Shown: positions 43,974 to 51,647 of the stretch, in pieces
How the letters are laid out: each line of letters opens with the position of its first letter
How positions within the stretch are numbered: the first letter of the stretch is position 1
Source: an uncultured Clostridia bacterium
Lineage (GTDB): Bacteria; Bacillota; Clostridia; Oscillospirales; Acutalibacteraceae
Direction: 5' to 3'
Assembly: GCA_947627135.1 (NCBI GenBank)
Contig: CANQUV010000009.1
Coordinates: 20,854-84,853, forward strand
DNA: 64,000 nt
Made by a program: the position numbers and the translations under genes
The notes under the pieces: generated by a model
The model's input: only the letters and a program-made list of their open reading frames with translations
Database searches by the model: none
What the model was told of the DNA's origin: nothing

Positions 43974-44080
43974 AAACACCGATCTATAAGAAGAAAGTTC
44001 TAAAATAACAAAAGGATTAATTGCTTGAACTCATAATACTTACTACTCCTATAATGTATGTTCCAAAAAAACACAAAACA

Positions 44081-44107
44081 AAAGACCATCATCTTTTGGT
44101 GGTCTTT
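44081..44107. terminator. Bidirectional terminator
   Basis: AAAGACCA (44081-44088) pairs with TGGTCTTT (44100-44107), with A/T tracts on both sides. It lies just beyond the stop of the zinc-ribbon gene. Confidence 0.75.
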
Positions 44108-44109
44108 AA

Positions 44110-44436
44110 TTAAAAATTACTTTTACAATCATTACAATGCCATTTTTTATTTATTTTATTTGATAATAAACCAAAAATCGTGATACTTTTGAATTTTGAT
44201 AATCCAGAAATCTTTTTTACATTTTTGGAGTTGCAGTATGGACATCTTACTCCGCAAGGATTTTGTGGATTTTTAGATATTCCATTGATAACTTTGTTAT
44301 AAGTTAATTCGCCGCATTTGGTACACTCTCCAAATTCAGCAGCATTATCAAATAAAATCTTTCTATATGATGTCATATTTTTGCATTTTGGACATTCAAT
44401 TTCGATTGTTCCAATAATTCGCGAAGCACTACTCAT
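44110..44436 (-). CDS. Zinc-ribbon protein of the element
   Basis: 108 residues. ATG 44436 lies 9 nt after GGGGAG; an in-frame ATG at 44445 is too close to that site. Four cysteine pairs, CPKC, CTKCG, CPYC and CNDC, make two zinc ribbons. Between them is a hydrophobic-basic stretch (SGLSKFKSITIFGLLSNKINKKWH). No catalytic motif. It could be a nucleic-acid- or protein-binding accessory factor. Confidence 0.6.
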   Translation of the reverse strand: MSSASRIIGTIEIECPKCKNMTSYRKILFDNAAEFGECTKCGELTYNKVINGISKNPQNPCGVRCPYCNSKNVKKISGLSKFKSITIFGLLSNKINKKWHCNDCKSNF

Positions 44437-44445
44437 TATAATCAT

Positions 44446-44784
44446 CTCCCCTTTTTTTGATAATTATACTATATATTTTATTGGTTGTAAAGTATTAAAC
44501 CTTTATTTAATGCGACTGGTTGCGCTGGGTATAAAGGGTTCTAAAAGTTTTGATTTAGTTAGAAAAGCCACGTTGTGTTAGTTTATACTGTTCAACTTTG
44601 TAATAAACCATAGAAAGAAATTAATTATTGGCATGATACAATAAGCTAATAATCTTTTTATTGGTTATTGCAATATTGATACGATTGATTATTAGATTAT
44701 TGCAGACGATAGTCTGTTATGTAAGAATAGTATATGTCTTGACAGACGGTCAAATAAACCAACACTATTGTTTATGGTTTATTT
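44446..44784. other. AT-rich gap without a gene
   Basis: No reading frame with a ribosome site. One AAATAAACC/GGTTTATTT inverted repeat (about 44752-44784) lies next to the helicase terminator. Nothing else recognised. Confidence 0.4.
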
Positions 44785-44829
44785 AACACCCCTATTCTCT
44801 ATAGTAATATTATAGAAAAAGGGGGTGTT
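44785..44829 (-). terminator. Terminator of the HNH-helicase operon
   Basis: AACACCCC (44785-44792) pairs with GGGGTGTT (44822-44829), extended by TCTATA/TATAGA inside. It lies just after the helicase stop on the minus strand. Confidence 0.75.
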
Positions 44830-44837
44830 TCAGTTGT

Positions 44838-46628
44838 TTATTTAATTACATAATATCCTCTTTTGTTCGTCTTCATATTTTCAAATAAATTTTTAATTGA
44901 TGCATCTTTTTCCTTGATTTTTTGAAATTGTTTTTGTATTAAATTCAGTTCTGACAACATATCATCTATATGAAATGTACATCCCCTTGTTTTGGTAGAT
45001 AACCAGTCTAATATTTTTTTAGTATTAGTATCTTGTTTACGTTCTATAGATTTCAATAACTTAAATTCTAAAGGTGTATCAATAATATTAACCGTTGCTC
45101 CCGATGCTTCATATCTTGACTTAATCATCTTGACTAACGGCTGGTAATTTTCAAACACTCCTGTTTTTTCTGATATACTACACATCAATGTATAAGTACA
45201 TTCCTCAGTATTGTTTGCATTTCTTATTTTACAGCGGAATAAATTTTGTTCTATATCTGAAAGGATGAGTCCGCATCTAATATTGTCTATGGTTTCTTTG
45301 TCATAAATCCTGTGATTAAATAATCTGTCAGTGTGATTATATTGACCTATTTCATTAGCCATTAGCATATAGACTACTTCTGAATATCTATTTAAACCAA
45401 CTTGACAAATATTGTTTACTTCTCTGTATCTGTTAGAACCTTTAATATTTCCAAAGTGATTAACGTTTGCAAAATTATCTTTAAACCTCTGCTCTATAGA
45501 TTGATAGGTGAAAACAGTATCAATAATTATTGGCTGAGTTTTGATATAATCTATAATTGCTTGTATCAGATGTTCTGTTTTTTCACCTTTTCTGGTTAAT
45601 CTATCTTTGCTTGTATTTATATTGACGATATTAATAGTTAGTTTGCCTAAGTCTCTTTTAAACTGACTACAGTTAATCATATTTACACATTTTAACCGAT
45701 ACTCGGGTGATATATCCGCTGTTCCGTCCAATACAAATATCTTTGCCCCAATGTTAATTAGCTTATCTGCGTTATTGGTTACAATAGTAAAATAGTTTTT
45801 ATATTCCTGATTGCCGTTCTTTGATTTAACCTTTTGAGATGTAACTGCACCATCAAATAGAAGCTTAATAATTGCTTCTATATTTTTTACTGTATTAGGA
45901 TTGTATTTATTAAGCTGAGGTTTATATTTTTTAATAAGAGCATTAAACTTTGAGTCATCTTCACTGATGGTTAATCCATCTGAATTAAAATACACCTCAC
46001 GTCTAAAGTTATTGGTATCATTGTTTAATTTCTCGTTTTCTTCTAATTTTTGCTGTAACTTCGTATTGAATGAATCATATTGATTGATTAACCATTGCTT
46101 GTCGGTTGGATTAATCGTGTTGTCTAAGCCTTCCTTCAGCGTTGTTGATATGTCGTTAAGCGTTTTAATTGTTATCTTTCGGTTTTCGAGTAAATATGGT
46201 TTTTCATCAAAAATGATTATTGGACGTTTTATATTTTGCTTTAATGTAAAGTTAATTATTTCATCTCTGCTTAAATAATCAAAATATCTTTGAGTGGTCA
46301 TCATTATTATAGGTTTATATCTTATCACTTTATTTTCATCTGCTTTATTGGCAGAACTTAAAATAGATATTTTACTCATGTTACGGTTAATATAGTCTGT
46401 CAATTGCTCGGTTTCTTCATTGTTACTGTTTTTTGTGTACTGATTCAATCTATCAACCATATCCGTGACAACGATTAAGCCATATTGATTTTGGATAGCG
46501 TCGGCAAGTAAGTATGTTATGTATTCTGATTTTCCTACTCCGCAAGGGATAGGGAATACATCAACTATGTTTGTATTTTTTGATGATTTAATATGTTCAT
46601 CAAGAAATTGAGTTAAATTATTATTCAT
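44838..46628 (-). CDS. SF2-like helicase/ATPase of the mobile element
   Basis: 596 residues. Walker A FPIPCGVGKSEY (about 26-37), Walker B-type IIIFDEKPYL, an LDGTA motif (FVLDGTADIS), and a late HFGNIKGSNRYREVN resembling the conserved strand of SF2 helicase domain 2. The overall order fits a DEAD/DEAH-like SF2 protein, divergent enough that I cannot name the family. The ATG overlaps the stop of the upstream HNH-like gene by 4 nt and GGAGG lies in front, so the two are coupled. It could be a replication helicase of the element or the motor of a defence module; the data do not decide. Confidence 0.65.
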   Translation of the reverse strand: MNNNLTQFLDEHIKSSKNTNIVDVFPIPCGVGKSEYITYLLADAIQNQYGLIVVTDMVDRLNQYTKNSNNEETEQLTDYINRNMSKISILSSANKADENKVIRYKPIIMMTTQRYFDYLSRDEIINFTLKQNIKRPIIIFDEKPYLLENRKITIKTLNDISTTLKEGLDNTINPTDKQWLINQYDSFNTKLQQKLEENEKLNNDTNNFRREVYFNSDGLTISEDDSKFNALIKKYKPQLNKYNPNTVKNIEAIIKLLFDGAVTSQKVKSKNGNQEYKNYFTIVTNNADKLINIGAKIFVLDGTADISPEYRLKCVNMINCSQFKRDLGKLTINIVNINTSKDRLTRKGEKTEHLIQAIIDYIKTQPIIIDTVFTYQSIEQRFKDNFANVNHFGNIKGSNRYREVNNICQVGLNRYSEVVYMLMANEIGQYNHTDRLFNHRIYDKETIDNIRCGLILSDIEQNLFRCKIRNANNTEECTYTLMCSISEKTGVFENYQPLVKMIKSRYEASGATVNIIDTPLEFKLLKSIERKQDTNTKKILDWLSTKTRGCTFHIDDMLSELNLIQKQFQKIKEKDASIKNLFENMKTNKRGYYVIK

Positions 46629-47455
46629 TCTTTAGCCTCCGCTATTTGCATTAGAATACAACCAAGCGGAACATTACCACTTTTTTTATATTCTTTATAT
46701 CCCGCTGCATTGATTAGCATCCAGTAGTTAAAATGCTCATCATTTTTAAAATCTAAATCTGGTATTTTATAAACCTTTTGTCTATTTTCTTTTTTTATTT
46801 TTGCCACCATTTCTTTATATGCTTTCTGATTGTTATTCATCAGTTTATGCAACTCGTCGTGTATATCCTTGTTTATAACCGGCAATATATTACTTGCTCT
46901 ATTGTCATACAATCCACTGTGTTTAGCATTGTTAATATGATGAAATATATCATAATTAAATACATTTGGACATTGTGTTTTTCCAACAAGCCTATGAATT
47001 TTTTCATTTTTTGATTTCCCGTTTTTCGTTAAAGTAACCTGTAAATAACCCGTTTGGTTACCCTCCCTACTTATTTGTGGTTGCGGAGTTAATATCTGTC
47101 CAGTAGTCTCATCAATAACCCTTTGCTCATTGCTAATAAAATATCTATGGTCATAACCAATTAAGGGATAGAAATGCTCACCTGGTAAAAATGTTAATTC
47201 ATCCCATACAGGATTTAATATCGGCTTTTCCTGATGATTGGCTGCATATTGTAAAATGTCTTTAATATTATATAAAACTGTATTGTTTATCTTTTTAGTG
47301 CCTATGCGTTCATTTCCTTTTTCTGCTAATTTTAGAATTTGTCTTTTTGAATATATAGTTTTATCCGTGGCTTCTTGTAATATAACCCATTCATTAGGGT
47401 TTAAGTTTTGTTTTTTCATTTCTTCTAATAAGTAAGTATTTTTTGATTGTGTCAT
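46625..47455 (-). CDS. NUMOD4/HNH-like protein coupled to the helicase
   Basis: 276 residues behind AAGGAG. The N-terminal third has a helix-turn-helix-like segment (KRQILKLAEKGNERIGTKKINNTVLYNIKDIL). The middle has a NUMOD4-like stretch (FYPLIGYDHRYFISNEQRVIDETTG ... GYLQVTLTKNGK). An HNH-like motif follows: KIHRLVG ... IFHHINN ... DNRASNILPV ... H. HNH with NUMOD4 is typical of homing-type and phage endonucleases. Here it precedes the helicase by overlap, an endonuclease-like plus ATPase pair. Its HNH residues look intact, but cleavage is not proven. Confidence 0.65.
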   Translation of the reverse strand: MTQSKNTYLLEEMKKQNLNPNEWVILQEATDKTIYSKRQILKLAEKGNERIGTKKINNTVLYNIKDILQYAANHQEKPILNPVWDELTFLPGEHFYPLIGYDHRYFISNEQRVIDETTGQILTPQPQISREGNQTGYLQVTLTKNGKSKNEKIHRLVGKTQCPNVFNYDIFHHINNAKHSGLYDNRASNILPVINKDIHDELHKLMNNNQKAYKEMVAKIKKENRQKVYKIPDLDFKNDEHFNYWMLINAAGYKEYKKSGNVPLGCILMQIAEAKE

Positions 47456-47474
47456 TTTGTTGTTCTCCTTTAAA

Positions 47475-47660
47475 TTAGATTAAAAATTTTTTGATTTCTT
47501 GATATTGCTCAATAGCTTTATCAAGTTTATTTGATTTTTCAAATGTGAAAATATTAAAATCTTTAAAATTTCTGTTTGGCTCTACTTCTAATAGCTTGAA
47601 GCCTTTTAGCATTAAGAACCCTGCAAGCCTTTGATTAAATACTTTAAATATGGTTGTCAC
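47475..47660 (-). CDS. DUF5659-like small protein
   Basis: 61 residues from GTG 47660. It matches the DUF5659 pattern: an FKVFNQRLAGFLMLKGFKLL opening, a central PNRN, and FTFEKSNKLDKAIEQY at the end. This family is common in Firmicutes mobile elements and its function is unknown. The ribosome site is weak (AAAGTGA). It is the first gene after the structured leader and probably co-transcribed with the HNH-like and helicase genes. Confidence 0.65.
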   Translation of the reverse strand: MTTIFKVFNQRLAGFLMLKGFKLLEVEPNRNFKDFNIFTFEKSNKLDKAIEQYQEIKKFLI

Positions 47661-47682
47661 CTCACTTTTTTAGAAAATAAAA

Positions 47683-47735
47683 AAAGACTACCCATAACAA
47701 ACTTAGATATTCTAAGCCTATTGTGGATAGTCTTT
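47683..47735 (-). terminator. Terminator at the end of the structured leader
   Basis: AAAGACTA (47683-47690) pairs with TAGTCTTT (47728-47735). It contains an inner CTTAGA/TCTAAG hairpin (47702-47716) and is followed on the minus strand by T7. It precedes the DUF5659 start by 23 nt. Confidence 0.85.
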
Positions 47736-47970
47736 AATTATTGTTGATTATAAATTAATCCGATTAAATCTATACGCCATTACCTACAAGCTACCGTCTG
47801 CCGACTAATGGCTACCTCAGCACGGTCATCACTTTAACAACTTTCTTTTGTTATCACCTATGGGGACTTGCAACTGCCGACTGATAACTATCTCAGCTTG
47901 CTCTAATGTCCAACAATAATGTACTATCAGCGTTCTGCGGTTGTTTAATTCACAGATATAACGCTATTAT
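47683..47970 (-). ncRNA. Structured leader or small RNA in front of the DUF5659-HNH-helicase genes
   Basis: No reading frame on either strand. The minus-strand RNA would start near 47969 and run into the terminator at 47735-47683. A 10-bp closing helix pairs CAACAATAAT (47911-47920) with ATTATTGTTG (47737-47746), directly before the terminator. Inside are two 24-nt direct repeats (47798-47821 and 47874-47897, 20 of 24 identical), each able to form a GCTGA/TCGGC hairpin on the minus strand. This is a closed, internally repeated fold, as in tandem-domain regulatory RNAs. It is either an attenuating leader of the operon or a free small RNA. Confidence 0.65.
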
Positions 47971-47975
47971 TATTT

Positions 47976-48004
47976 ATAATACACTGGAAATCAGTAAAAG
48001 TCAA
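47976..48004 (-). promoter_or_regulatory. Promoter of the structured leader
   Basis: Minus strand TTGACT (48004-47999), 17-nt spacer, TATTAT (47981-47976). Confidence 0.7.
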
Positions 48005-48127
48005 TAGTTTTTTTAACAAAAAATAGCACTCTTAATAATAAAATTTTGGTTTTATTGATATGAAACTTTATTAAAGTAGGCTATTATTAACGTTATATCC
48101 TTCAAAGTTAACTATCTAATTTGTTAT

Positions 48128-48388
48128 TTAACATATACTACTCCTTATATACCACTTTATGTAAAATAAAATTTCATCTTGTGCGGCGGGGATATTCTTG
48201 TCCTCAATTACACTTCTGATTTCATTCTTGTCGGTCAATTTCTCCCGCTCAAAAACACAATTATCGTGAGTAGTGCCGAAATCGCGACTAAACTCGTCTT
48301 GGAAGTTTACCCATTCGTCACGTTCCTGTTTAGTCTGAAACTCCGCCACATCACTATTCTTAATCCCTCGAAATTTTGCATAAAACAT
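48128..48388 (-). CDS. Hypothetical element protein
   Basis: 86 residues from ATG 48388 behind AAAGGAAG; the longer in-frame start at 48460 has no ribosome site. It begins MFYAKFRGIKNSDVAEFQTKQERDEWVNF, with an aromatic, charged N-terminal domain, and ends in a hydrophobic EILFYIKWYIRSS. I have no confident family name. Position between the integrase and the structured leader suggests an element regulatory or accessory role. Confidence 0.55.
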   Translation of the reverse strand: MFYAKFRGIKNSDVAEFQTKQERDEWVNFQDEFSRDFGTTHDNCVFEREKLTDKNEIRSVIEDKNIPAAQDEILFYIKWYIRSSIC

Positions 48389-48476
48389 AAAAAACTTCCT
48401 TTCTGTATATTGACTTTTGAGAAATAAATGGGTTATTCTGTCATTAGAAAATGGCGGCAATCCACTCCTTATCGTC

Positions 48477-48575
48477 TCACTGCTCTTGTGTCAGAAATGC
48501 TATGATTTTCTCTTTTGTTTCTTTAAATCTTGCATAATATTGTTTATGATCTTCTATTTTTATAAATTTAATCAT
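48477..48575 (-). CDS. Very small possible gene beside the integrase
   Basis: 32 residues (MIKFIKIEDHKQYYARFKETKE...), starting 15 nt after the integrase stop with GGACGG as a poor ribosome site. It is basic and helical. Excisionases are often small and adjacent to integrases, but this is shorter than known ones. It may be chance. Confidence 0.3.
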   Translation of the reverse strand: MIKFIKIEDHKQYYARFKETKEKIIAFLTQEQ

Positions 48576-48589
48576 TTTATTTACCGTCC

Positions 48590-49534
48590 TTATTTTTTCA
48601 TTTTTATTCTATGTTTGGAAATGTTGCTGAATTTGTCGATTAAGTTAATTTCGTTAACTTCTTTGACTGCATCACTAACCAATAAGTTGATATAGTCTTG
48701 TGTAATTGCTAAACTGCTATGTCCTAATATCTTTTGCAAGGTTACAACATTACCACCGTTTAATATCCATTGTTTGGCAAATGTATGTCTATATCTATGT
48801 ATGCCGGTTGTTTGTACCCCTCGACGTTTATTGTACTCATATAATTGATGATAACAGGTACTTTTAACGAGCTGTTGCCCATAAACATTACAGAATAAAT
48901 AATCATCATTGCTTTTATGCTGTCTGTATTTAAGAAATTCTTTTAATATGCTAATCATAGTTTGATTAAGCGGTATAATTAAAGGCTTTCTATTTTTGGT
49001 TACATTCACATATACAACACAATTATCAAAATCAATATCTTTAATTTTAATATACATTAAACTTCTTTGCCTTATGCCTGTACTAAACAAAAAATTAGTC
49101 ATTACCCAAGATTGATAATCAATAAATTTGCATTGATTTAGATTAGGCTTTTGCAGCAGGCATTTTAATTCTTCGTCTGTATATGTTTCTATTGGTTCTT
49201 TACTAACTTTTATTGCTTTCATTTTAAAGTGCTGCACATAGCCTTCAGCCTGCAAAAAATGAATAGTTGTTATTAAATCACGCAAATAAGAGTTGATACT
49301 AATATCATTGTGCAATGTATCGCATAAATAAACAATATAATCATTATACGCTTGTTCTGTTATTTCAGATAGTGGCATATCATAATCAAAAAATTTGTAA
49401 AACTGTTTATAACTCTGCCTATAATGATTTATGGTTGCTTGCCTTAGATTACGCTGTTTGCAATAGTCAATATACTTGTTACAGCCCTCGGCAAATGTAA
49501 TGGTATCACTTCTAATCATTGTTAATTTGTGCAT
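48590..49534 (-). CDS. Tyrosine recombinase, element integrase
   Basis: 314 residues. An N-terminal SAM-like core-binding domain (FAEGCNKYIDYCKQRNLRQATINHYRQSY) is followed by the catalytic domain with R in STGIRQRSLMYIK, HRYRHTFAKQW (H-x-x-R), the HSSLAITQDY histidine, and the nucleophile tyrosine in DYINL. XerC/phage-integrase family. It lies 138 bp inside the right repeat, as expected for the enzyme that recombined the 90-bp site. TGAGGT precedes the ATG. Confidence 0.93.
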   Translation of the reverse strand: MHKLTMIRSDTITFAEGCNKYIDYCKQRNLRQATINHYRQSYKQFYKFFDYDMPLSEITEQAYNDYIVYLCDTLHNDISINSYLRDLITTIHFLQAEGYVQHFKMKAIKVSKEPIETYTDEELKCLLQKPNLNQCKFIDYQSWVMTNFLFSTGIRQRSLMYIKIKDIDFDNCVVYVNVTKNRKPLIIPLNQTMISILKEFLKYRQHKSNDDYLFCNVYGQQLVKSTCYHQLYEYNKRRGVQTTGIHRYRHTFAKQWILNGGNVVTLQKILGHSSLAITQDYINLLVSDAVKEVNEINLIDKFSNISKHRIKMKK

Positions 49535-49573
49535 AACAAATACCTCACAAGCAGTTATTAAGATATAAAAATA

Positions 49574-49616
49574 TTAGACACATTACAAGGGCAAAACCCT
49601 AAAATAATGTGTCTAA
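49574..49616. terminator. Bidirectional terminator brought by the element
   Basis: TTAGACACATTA (49574-49585) pairs with TAATGTGTCTAA (49605-49616) with an inner AGGG/CCCT. T-rich sequence lies on both sides. It sits between the present GGGtGRT stop and the integrase start, and so replaces the operon terminator left behind at 41523. Confidence 0.8.
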
Positions 49617-49669
49617 CTTTTTTAGATATTGATTTTTAATTTAGAGAAGTTAAACTTATTAAATACGGC

Positions 49670-50671
49670 TTATTTCATACCCTCGTAAACTGCAACTGCA
49701 CAGGCAACCGTAGCGCCTACCATCGGGTTGTTGCCCATTCCGATAAGTCCCATCATTTCAACATGAGCAGGAACTGATGAAGAACCGGCAAACTGTGCGT
49801 CACCGTGCATACGTCCCATTGAGTCTGTAAGTCCGTAAGAAGCAGGACCTGCGCCCATATTATCAGGATGGAGAGTTCTTCCTGTACCGCCGCCTGAAGC
49901 AACAGAAAAATAATTTTTACCGTTTTCAAGCGCCCATTTTTTATATGTACCTGCAACTAAATGCTGAAAACGAGTTGGGTTAGTTGAGTTTCCTGTAATA
50001 GAAACTCCTACATTTTCGTGCTGCATAATTGCTACGCCTTCACGAACATCATCTGCACCGTAGCAGCGAACTGCGGCACGCTCACCGTCTGAAAAAGCTT
50101 TTTCTTCAACGATTTTGAGCTCGCTTGTAAAATAGTCAAACTCTGTTTTTACATAAGTGAATCCGTTGATCCTTGAAATAATATAAGCTGCGTCTTTTCC
50201 CAGACCGTTTAAGATAACTCTTAAAGGTTCTTTTCTGGCTTTGTTAGCGTTTCTTGCAATACCGATAGCACCTTCAGCCGCAGCAAAACTTTCGTGACCT
50301 GCCAAAAATGCGAAACATTTTGTCTCGTCTCTTAAAAGCATAGCGCCTAAATTACCGTGACCTCTGCCTACATTTCTCTGCTCTGCAACAGAACCCGGAA
50401 TACAAAAAGCTTCAAGTCCGATTCCGATGGCTTCTGCTGCATCGGCAGCAGTTGTTACGCCTTTTTTAATTGCAACTGCACAGCCCAGCGTATATGCCCA
50501 TGACGCATTCTCAAATGCGATCGGCTGAACATCTTTAACGATTTGATATGGGTCAAAACCCTTGCTTTTGCAAAGCTCTCTTGCCTCTTCAAGACTTGCG
50601 ATACCGTACTCGGCAAGGCACTTCTCAATTTTAGGCATTCTTCTTTCTTTACTTTCAAATGTAACTGCCAT
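49670..50671 (-). CDS. GGGtGRT protein (integration target)
   Basis: 333 residues. The family name motif GGGTGRT is at residues 260-266, followed by LHPDNMGAGPASYGLTDSMGRMHGDAQFAG. There are few cysteines and no signal peptide. The biochemical role of this family is unknown; it is regularly encoded with the NifU-like scaffold found directly upstream here (20 bp), which suggests Fe-S or anaerobic metabolism. The last 30 codons now come from the mobile element: the sequence is conserved, but the ancestral final MKG is now MK. The 3' end was thus rebuilt, not destroyed. Confidence 0.93.
   Translation of the reverse strand: MAVTFESKERRMPKIEKCLAEYGIASLEEARELCKSKGFDPYQIVKDVQPIAFENASWAYTLGCAVAIKKGVTTAADAAEAIGIGLEAFCIPGSVAEQRNVGRGHGNLGAMLLRDETKCFAFLAGHESFAAAEGAIGIARNANKARKEPLRVILNGLGKDAAYIISRINGFTYVKTEFDYFTSELKIVEEKAFSDGERAAVRCYGADDVREGVAIMQHENVGVSITGNSTNPTRFQHLVAGTYKKWALENGKNYFSVASGGGTGRTLHPDNMGAGPASYGLTDSMGRMHGDAQFAGSSSVPAHVEMMGLIGMGNNPMVGATVACAVAVYEGMK
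49673..49762 (-). repeat. attR: 90-bp direct repeat completing the GGGtGRT gene
   Basis: Identical to 41601-41690 for all 90 bp. It codes for the final 30 residues of the GGGtGRT protein. Divergence on both sides (A/C at the left, A/G at the right) sets the limits of identity. The crossover core is somewhere inside. Confidence 0.93.
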
Positions 50672-50691
50672 AATTAAGCTCCTCCTTACCT

Positions 50692-51384
50692 TTATTCTTC
50701 ACGGGGGTCAATGTACTTAGCGGCGTTATCAAAACGTCCGTATTGACCAATGTTGTTTTTGTATGCTTCGTTTGGTTCAACTCCGTGGCGAATATCCTCA
50801 AGCATTTTTCCAAGCTTTACAAACTGATATCCACAAACTTCGTTGTTTTCATCAAGGGCTGTTTTAAGAACATAGCCTTCAGCCATTTCCATATAACGAA
50901 CGCCCTTTGCGTTTGTACTGTACATTGTGCCAACCTGTGAGCGAAGTCCTTTTCCAAGGTCCTCCATGCCTGCTCCTATTGGAAGTCCGTCTTCAGAGAA
51001 AGCTGTCTGGCTTCTGCCGTAAACCAGCTGTTCAAAGATATTTCTCATAGCTGTATTGATAGCGTCACAAACAAGGTCTGTGTTAAGACACTCCAAAAGT
51101 GTTTTGTTAGGGAGAATTTCTGCTGCCATAGCTGCTGAATGTGTCATACCTGAACAGCCGATTGTTTCAACAAGAGCTTCCTCAACGATACCGTCTTTTA
51201 CATTAAGTGTCAGCTTACAGGCGCCCTGCTGAGGAGCACACCAGCCGATACCGTGTGAAAGACCGGAGATGTCTTTAATATCATAAGATTTTACCCATTT
51301 GCCCTCTTCGGGAATAGGTGCGGGACCATGATGCGGTCCTTTTGCTACTGTACACATATTTTCTACTTCTTTAGAATATAACAT
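50692..51384 (-). CDS. NifU/IscU-like Fe-S cluster assembly scaffold
   Basis: 230 residues. ATG 51384 is preceded by AAAGGAG, which rules out the in-frame GTG at 51402. A conserved IscU-like core: LKVKDGIVEEALVETIGCSGMTHSAAMAAEIL and later LVCDAINTAMRNIFEQLVYGRSQTAFSEDGLPIGAGMEDLG, with additional cysteines (WCAPQQGAC, NMCTVAKGPHHGP). It probably holds a cluster or metal for transfer. It forms a two-gene operon with GGGtGRT. Confidence 0.85.
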   Translation of the reverse strand: MLYSKEVENMCTVAKGPHHGPAPIPEEGKWVKSYDIKDISGLSHGIGWCAPQQGACKLTLNVKDGIVEEALVETIGCSGMTHSAAMAAEILPNKTLLECLNTDLVCDAINTAMRNIFEQLVYGRSQTAFSEDGLPIGAGMEDLGKGLRSQVGTMYSTNAKGVRYMEMAEGYVLKTALDENNEVCGYQFVKLGKMLEDIRHGVEPNEAYKNNIGQYGRFDNAAKYIDPREE

Positions 51385-51443
51385 ATGTACTTCTCCTTTC
51401 ACGATTAAATTTTGAGTCTAACATTTTTCACTCATACACCGTT

Positions 51444-51472
51444 ATTATAGAATATTTTGGAAAACTTTACAA
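51444..51472 (-). promoter_or_regulatory. Promoter of the scaffold-GGGtGRT operon
   Basis: Minus strand TTGTAA (51472-51467), 17-nt spacer, TATAAT (51449-51444). Confidence 0.7.
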
Positions 51473-51554
51473 TAGTTTTTCGTCAAAATTTTAACGCATT
51501 TTATAAATCAATAAAATATTACATAAAGTTTGCCTGAAATTGATTTTTAATTTA

Positions 51555-51583
51555 TTGACATAAAGTGTTATTTGATATATATT
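51555..51583 (+). promoter_or_regulatory. Promoter of the FHA-FtsW gene
   Basis: TTGACA (51555-51560), 17-nt spacer, TATATT (51578-51583), about 65 nt before the start. Confidence 0.7.
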
Positions 51584-51647
51584 ATATTTTGTATAACTAT
51601 TTTAAAATAACGATTTTATATATTGAGAAAGGGGAATTTGCGTTTAT

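Larger units (their letters stand above)
41601..49762. mobile_element. Integrative element in the GGGtGRT gene (8,072 bp between repeats)
   Basis: Bounded by perfect 90-bp direct repeats 41601-41690 and 49673-49762, with a tyrosine integrase next to the right repeat. Cargo: serine recombinase, 59-aa membrane protein, 79-aa protein, zinc-ribbon protein, SF2-like helicase, HNH-like protein, DUF5659 protein, an 86-aa protein and a structured leader RNA. There is no relaxase, type IV secretion, capsid or portal gene, so it is a small integrative (possibly mobilisable or satellite) element that would need help to move between cells. Most genes run on the minus strand. The sequence is more AT-rich than its surroundings. 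Confidence 0.92.

Noticed and set aside
49574..49616. Inverted terminal repeat of an insertion sequence at the element edge
   Set aside because: The inverted repeat is a single hairpin with T-tracts, with no partner at the left end and no transposase. A terminator explains it.
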